In this document: positions 59,848-64,000 of the stretch, one piece after another
Layout of the letters: each line of letters starts with the position of its first letter
How positions within the stretch are numbered: position 1 is the first letter of the stretch
From: Anoplopoma fimbria
Taxonomy: Eukaryota; Chordata; Actinopteri; Perciformes; Anoplopomatidae
NCBI RefSeq assembly: GCF_027596085.1
Contig: NC_072465.1
Span: 12,948,857 to 13,012,856, forward strand
Direction of reading: 5' to 3'
DNA length: 64,000 nt
Translations under genes and position numbers: made by a program
The notes under the pieces: model-generated
What the model was told of the DNA's origin: nothing
The model's database searches: none
The model's input: the letters and a program-made list of their open reading frames with translations, nothing else

Positions 59848-59946
59848 ACTGAGTCTAACAGGACCATAATCTCATTCCCATGTAAAAACAAAAACAAAAC
59901 TGAAATGACTTTCCTCTCCTTTGTCCTGTCTCCGGAGACTCTTCAT

Positions 59947-60101
59947 TTCAATTCAATTAAATTCAGTTTATTTTGTATAGCCCAGAATCACAAATTACAA
60001 ATTTGCCTCAGAGGGCTTTACAATCTGTACACATGCGACATCCTCTGTCCCGGACCCCTCACATCGGCACAGTAAAAACTCCCCTAAAAAAACCCTTTAA
60101 C
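59947..60101 (-). mobile_element. Second 5'-truncated L2 fragment
   Basis: About 155 bp of the same L2 3' end, slightly more diverged (CTGTCCCGGACCCCTCACATC against CTGTCCTTCCCTCACATC, compared piecewise). It ends at CCCTTTAAC, and array sequence resumes at 60102. Confidence 0.85.
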
Positions 60102-60657
60102 TTCAGGTCTCTCTCTGGTCTTACTCTACCCCTCTATTCTGTTTTGCGGTCTAAGCTGACCAACTATCTGTGCTAAATTCTAATTATCCTGTTCTGCAGT
60201 CTAACAAGACCCCCCATCCTGTGGTCTGATATGACCAACAACTATCCTGTGTAGCGTTCTATCTTGGACCACAAATGTACTGTTCTGTGGTAAAACATTA
60301 CCCCCACCTATCCTTTCCTGCGGTCTGTCGAGACCCCTGCTATCAATTCCGTGATCTGTCGAGATCCCACCAGACTTTACTGTGGTCTATCTAGACCCGC
60401 ACTATCCTGTTCTGCGGTCTATCGAGACCCCCCCCCCATCCTTGTCTGTGGTCAATCTAGACCATACTCTATCCTTTGCTATGGTTTACTTGACCCCTCT
60501 TAACTCTGGCTTAACTTCAATTCATGCAAGCTCATTCTAACAAGTTTTACCCATAACCTTTATCTCATGACTAATCTTGTGTTTCTAATAAGGCGTTATC
60601 TGCAGCAGTAGGTAAGTTATTTTTTTATATATTTATATAAAATAATTCTTACTTTTG

Positions 60658-60805
60658 AGGGATTGTGCCTGTCTGACCTCAGCATCACTGCCCCTCTGTT
60701 ACAGTTACGCTATGGAGTCCAATCGCCAAAGACTTTGCATTATTCATTCCTATGTGTAATAAATTATTGTTACATTTTATTGAAGTCTCTCATGAATGAA
60801 ATTAA
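60658..60805 (+). repeat. Duplicated segment with LTR-like features, copy 1
   Basis: It shares GGATTGTGCCTGTCTGA, CTCAGCATCACTGCCC, GCTATGGAGTCCAATC, CCAAAGACTTTGC and TTTTATTGAAGTCTCTC (separate motifs) with 61119-61270. It is preceded by a short purine run (GAGGGA) and contains an AATAAA-like motif. This is compatible with an LTR of an unidentified element, but the borders are unclear. It is followed directly by the segment 60806-60938. Confidence 0.6.
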
Positions 60806-60938
60806 GCTTAGCGGAGGTTCAGTCAGGAAGACTATCTTTACGCTCCTTGTCATTCATAATCTCAGTCACTCCCCCCCCGTTTACTGTAAATTAACCAACC
60901 AGATTCTGCCACAGTTTCCTTAAGCCAATAACATCTTT
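60806..60938 (+). repeat. Duplicated segment, copy 2
   Basis: It matches 58967-59133 but lacks about 35 bases of it. It begins right after the LTR-like segment 60658-60805. Confidence 0.75.
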
Positions 60939-61118
60939 GCCGTCAAACTTTAAAAATGTTCTCCTCTCTGCTGCTTTCAGTTGTCATTTCAGCATGGTCA
61001 GATGGACCCACCTCCACCCCAGTCACCTCTAGTTGGCATCACAGTACTGCTCATCATTCATCATTGGATGCAACGACTCATTATATCACCACCACCACCA
61101 GTGTCTTGACTTTAGGGG

Positions 61119-61270
61119 GGATTGTGCCTGTCTGAACTCAGCATCACTGCCCATCTGTAAGATGGTTTCGCTATGGAGTCCAATCTCCAAAGACTTTGCT
61201 TTGTTCATTTTTTTATGTGTAATTAATTATTGTTAAATTTTATTGAAGTCTCTCCTGATTGAAATTATTA
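61119..61270 (+). repeat. Duplicated segment with LTR-like features, copy 2
   Basis: This is the second copy of 60658-60805, preceded by TTTAGGGGGGA, which resembles a polypurine tract. If both are LTRs, the roughly 310 bp between them would be a very short internal region, so a partly deleted element or tandem duplication is more likely. Confidence 0.6.
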
Positions 61271-61779
61271 TCTTGTAGCATGAGCATGAGTTACTGAGTT
61301 TACGCCTTGGAAGTACATGGTTGGAATGGACCCATAGATGGACATCTCAGGTTTAATTCACTCAGTTTGGAGCCCTGAATTCTGGATTCTAACATATCTA
61401 ACAAGAGCTTGGGCTTGTTTTCTGGTTTAAGCTCCAATAACCATCTTTGGCTGTTCGATCAAAGGCAAAATTGTGGTTGTGTTTTCAAAATAAGAAAACA
61501 TGGTCTTTTACAAAGGAAGATATCAATGGTCTGAGCCCAAACAAGCTGAATGCTGTGATGGAACTCTTAGAGCTAGTTCCTTCGAGACAGAAGAAGTTTC
61601 GGCAGACCCAGATGTCTTAAGCAGTAACATTTATTGTTTCTCGATCGAGGAGAACAGGGAAACGCCACGTGTGAATCACAGCATACTGCTACCCAATTCT
61701 GAAGATGGTGTCGTTGAGCACAGTATTTAACCTTCCCCAGGCCAGCTAAGTTCCACTATATCCAAATAGGGTTAGTTCA
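61271..61779. other. Anonymous DNA, no gene seen
   Basis: A 76-codon + strand frame at 61500-61730 has no recognisable motif, and I do not call it a gene. Confidence 0.4.
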
Positions 61780-62819
61780 TCAATTCAATTCAATTCAATT
61801 CAGTTTATTTTGTATAGCCCAGAATCACAAATTACAAATTTGCCTCAGAGGGCTTTACAATCTGTGCACATGCGACATCCTCTGTCCTTCCCTCACATCG
61901 GCACAGGAAAAACTCCCCTAAAAAACCCCTTTAACAGGGAGAAAAAAGGAAGAAACCTATGGGAGAACGACAGAGGAGGGATCCTTCTCCCAGGATGGAC
62001 AGAATGCAATAGATGTCATGTGTACAGAATGAGCAGCATAACAGTTCTTAGATACAACACATTCAATGTATATGACATAAATTATTCATATAATAAGACT
62101 ACTTATAATAACAGCAGCAATTATTACAGTAGAATTATAGCCATGAAAATAGGGATAGTAATGTGACTAATAATAATAATCGTAGTAGCAGTGGGTGTCA
62201 GTCGGCTCACAGCAGGAGGCACGACTACGGTCCAGGTACCACAACGATTCATGGAAACCTGCAGAACGAGAAAGCAAAAGGGCTTCAGGGTGGAAGTAAA
62301 GCTAAAATGCTTAATGGTACAGGAAATAGTAATAGTAATGTGACTAGTAATAATAATAATGGTGGTAGCAGTCGGTGTCAGCAGGGCCGTAGCAGGATGC
62401 ACATCCACGGTCCAGGTACAGCCACGATTTATAGAAGCCTGCGAAGCGAGAAAGCACAAAGACTCCAGGGTACAAGCAAGGCAATAAGCGTAATAGTACA
62501 GGCAATAATAATAGTAATGTGACTAATAATGATAGTGGTAGTAGTAGTGGGTGTCAGCAGGGCCTCAGTAGGTGGCACGATGACAGTCCAAATATAACCC
62601 CGATTCCTGGGAACCTGCGAGGCGAGAAAGCACAAGAACTCCGGGGAAGAAGCAAAATCAGTAATGTGCATAAATAGGAGATTAATACATAAAGAAGGAG
62701 GGAGAGAAGAGGAGAGAGGAGCTCAGCGTATCCTAGGTAGTCCCCGACTGTCTAGGCATATAGCAGCATATTTAGGGGCTGGACCAAGGCGAACCTGAAC
62801 CAGCCCTAACTATAAGCGC

Positions 62820-63146
62820 TGTAAGAGCCATATTAGACTTCATAAGATGTGTTCAGTTATATAGTAACGAAAAATGTTGAAATGCTCCTTTAGTTACGCT
62901 ACTGACGACGTCATAGCCAATAGCCCTCAGTTGAGGTTAATCAGTCTGCGGAGCAAGACAGTTTTTTGACCGTAGTGCCAAGTTGAGCACAGAATGAATC
63001 TTGTAACTTTGTTTTTTGTCGAGTAAACTTTTAAAATGGAGTTACTGCCTCTGAAGAATCATTTCGCGTCAAGCTCATTGCAAATACGCAGACTGTTACA
63101 GTAGTGGTAATGTGGATCACCAGACAGAGAGAAGAATGCCGCTACA
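62820..63146. mobile_element. Solo LTR inserted in L2 copy C
   Basis: The insert begins TGTAAGAGCC and ends GCCGCTACA (TG...CA, with TGTA/TACA ends). It is flanked by AGCGC on both sides (62815-62819 and 63147-63151). Copies A and B have the uninterrupted target (ATAAGCGCTATC) at this place, so the insertion and its 5-bp target duplication are directly visible. There is no internal retrotransposon sequence. A GAGTAAAC motif near 63020 could be a variant polyadenylation signal for + orientation. It is unlike the LTRs at 53521 and 47160. Its parent family (gypsy, BEL or ERV) is not known. Confidence 0.85.
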
Positions 63147-63151
63147 AGCGC

Positions 63152-64000
63152 TATCAAAAAGGAAGGTCTTAAGCCTGCTCTTGAAAGTGGTGAGTGTGTC
63201 TGCCCCCCGGACTGAAACTGGAACCTGGTTCCACAGAAGAGGAGCCTGATAACTGAAGGCTCTGGCTCCCATCCTACTTTTATATACTCTAGGAACCACA
63301 AGTAACCCTGCATTGATTGAGCGCAGCTCTCTAGTTGGGTAATATGGAACTATAAGTTCCTTAAGATAAGACGGTGCCTGACCAGTTAGAGCTTTGTAGG
63401 TAAGTAAAAGAATTTTAAATTCTATTCTTGATTTAACAGGGAGCCAGTGCAGAGAAGCTAATACTGGAGTAATATGATCTCTTTTCTTAGTTTTTGTTAG
63501 AACACGTGCTGCAGCATTCTGGATCAACTGTAAAGATCTAAGAGACCTATTAGAGCAGCCTGATAATAAGGAGTTACAGTAATCTAGTCTAGAGGTTTTT
63601 TCTGCATCACTTTGAGACAGGATTTGCCTGATTTTCGCAATGTTACGTAAATGAAAAAAGGCTGTCCTTGAGATCTGTTTTATATAAGAGTTAAACGACA
63701 GATCCTGGTCAAAGATAACTCCAAGGTTCTTAACGGTAGTGCTGGATGCTAGAGCAATGCCATCTAGAGAAACTATATCGTTAGATAATTGAATTCGAAG
63801 GTGATCTGGACCTAGTAGGATAACTTCTGTTTTTTCAGAGTTTAACATTAAAAAGTTACAGGTCATCCAGGTTTTTATGTCCGTAAGTCATGCTTGAAGT
63901 CTAGAGAACTGGTTAGTTTCGTCTGGCTTAATTGATAGATACAACTGGGTATCATCTGCATAACAATGAAAGTTTACTGAGTGTTTTCTGATAATATTCC
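63152..64000 (-). pseudogene. LINE ORF2 fragment of copy C
   Basis: This is the C-terminal region of the reverse transcriptase, matching copies A and B ([54 protein letters not shown]). A Cys codon of the other copies is TGA here (63888-63890). An 18-bp in-frame deletion near 63596 removes six residues before TSRLDY. Its C-terminal end ([19 protein letters not shown]) is in frame, unlike copy A, but is then broken by the solo LTR. Confidence 0.85.

Larger units (their letters stand above)
59430..60500. repeat. Degenerate minisatellite of 31-34-bp units with short dyads
   Basis: At least 17 short inverted repeats of the form GGTCT-N4-AGACC or variants are spread over 59447-60495, interrupted by two L2 fragments. 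The regular part has units starting at 60256, 60289, 60322, 60353, 60384, 60416, 60450 and 60483 (spacing 31-34), usually preceded by a TATCCTGTTCTGC-like spacer. Examples are GGTCTGTCGAGACC, GATCTGTCGAGATC, GGTAAAACATTACC and GGTCTATCTAGACC. In the second and third examples both arms changed together. Before the L2 insertions, units with a TCTCATTTCCT spacer occur (59492-59505, 59507-59520, 59537-59550). No family was recognised. Confidence 0.75.
61780..64000 (-). mobile_element. L2-like LINE, copy C, cut by window end
   Basis: The tail (repeated CAATT on the + strand) begins at 61780 and is followed by the same 3' UTR with three tandem units and the ORF2 C-terminal half. The window ends inside the reverse-transcriptase region. 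A 327-bp solo LTR (62820-63146) is inserted at the end of ORF2. It is the third large L2 copy in the same orientation. Confidence 0.88.

Noticed and set aside
59430..60500. CRISPR array
   Set aside because: Spacing is about 32 bp, but both repeat and spacer are degenerate, there are no cas genes, and all other features are those of a vertebrate genome.

Overview
This 64 kb window looks like non-coding DNA (intergenic or intronic) from a ray-finned (teleost) fish. The sequence is AT-rich and has no operon-like gene packing. It is studded with fish-type mobile elements: L2-like LINEs with an esterase ORF1, tRNA-headed SINE-like repeats, a Tc1/mariner copy, a ZBED-type hAT remnant, BEL/Pao and Ty3/gypsy LTR elements, and a long (TG)n microsatellite. 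I recognise no complete host gene. The best host-coding candidate is one small, possibly terminal, exon at 44601-44708 on the + strand.

Layout. 1-6 kb: anonymous DNA with a solo BEL-like LTR (about 1692-2125) and a perfect 35-bp hairpin (3884-3956). 6.3-10.6 kb: L2 copy A, minus strand. 10.6-21.3 kb: mostly anonymous, with one LINE reverse-transcriptase relic near 13.3-13.7 kb. 21.3-25.9 kb: L2 copy B, minus strand, the most complete copy, followed by a SINE-like repeat that carries a short telomere-like tract. 26-33 kb: anonymous DNA with two SINE-like repeats. 33.2-34.8 kb: a Tc1/mariner element with both ends and TA target duplications but a dead transposase. 35.8-37.1 kb: a teleost repeat with a palindromic 63-66-bp tandem array. 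38.5-49 kb: relics of a LINE RT, hAT, gypsy RT, BEL/Pao pol plus LTR, a LINE endonuclease and a DIRS-like RNase H. 53.5-58.6 kb: a nearly full-length LTR retrotransposon on the minus strand. 58.6-61.8 kb: duplicated segments and a minisatellite of short dyads, invaded by L2 fragments. 61.8 kb to the window end: L2 copy C, split by a solo LTR.

The most interesting element is the LTR retrotransposon at 53521-58570. Its proteins are Ty3/gypsy-like, but integrase lies upstream of reverse transcriptase/RNase H. This is the Copia-like gene order known from the Gmr1 group first described in cod. Its gag carries a stretch that resembles a SCAN domain, matching the published idea that SCAN came from this group. 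The two LTRs differ at only 2 of 392 positions, so the insertion is young, yet the coding region has several frameshifts.

The least explained structure is the array at about 59.4-60.5 kb. There, 31-34-bp units each hold a short inverted repeat of the GGTCT-N4-AGACC type, and in some units both arms have changed together. I cannot assign it to a known family. Calls rest on reading the sequence by eye; no database search was run, and clade names for degraded relics are tentative.
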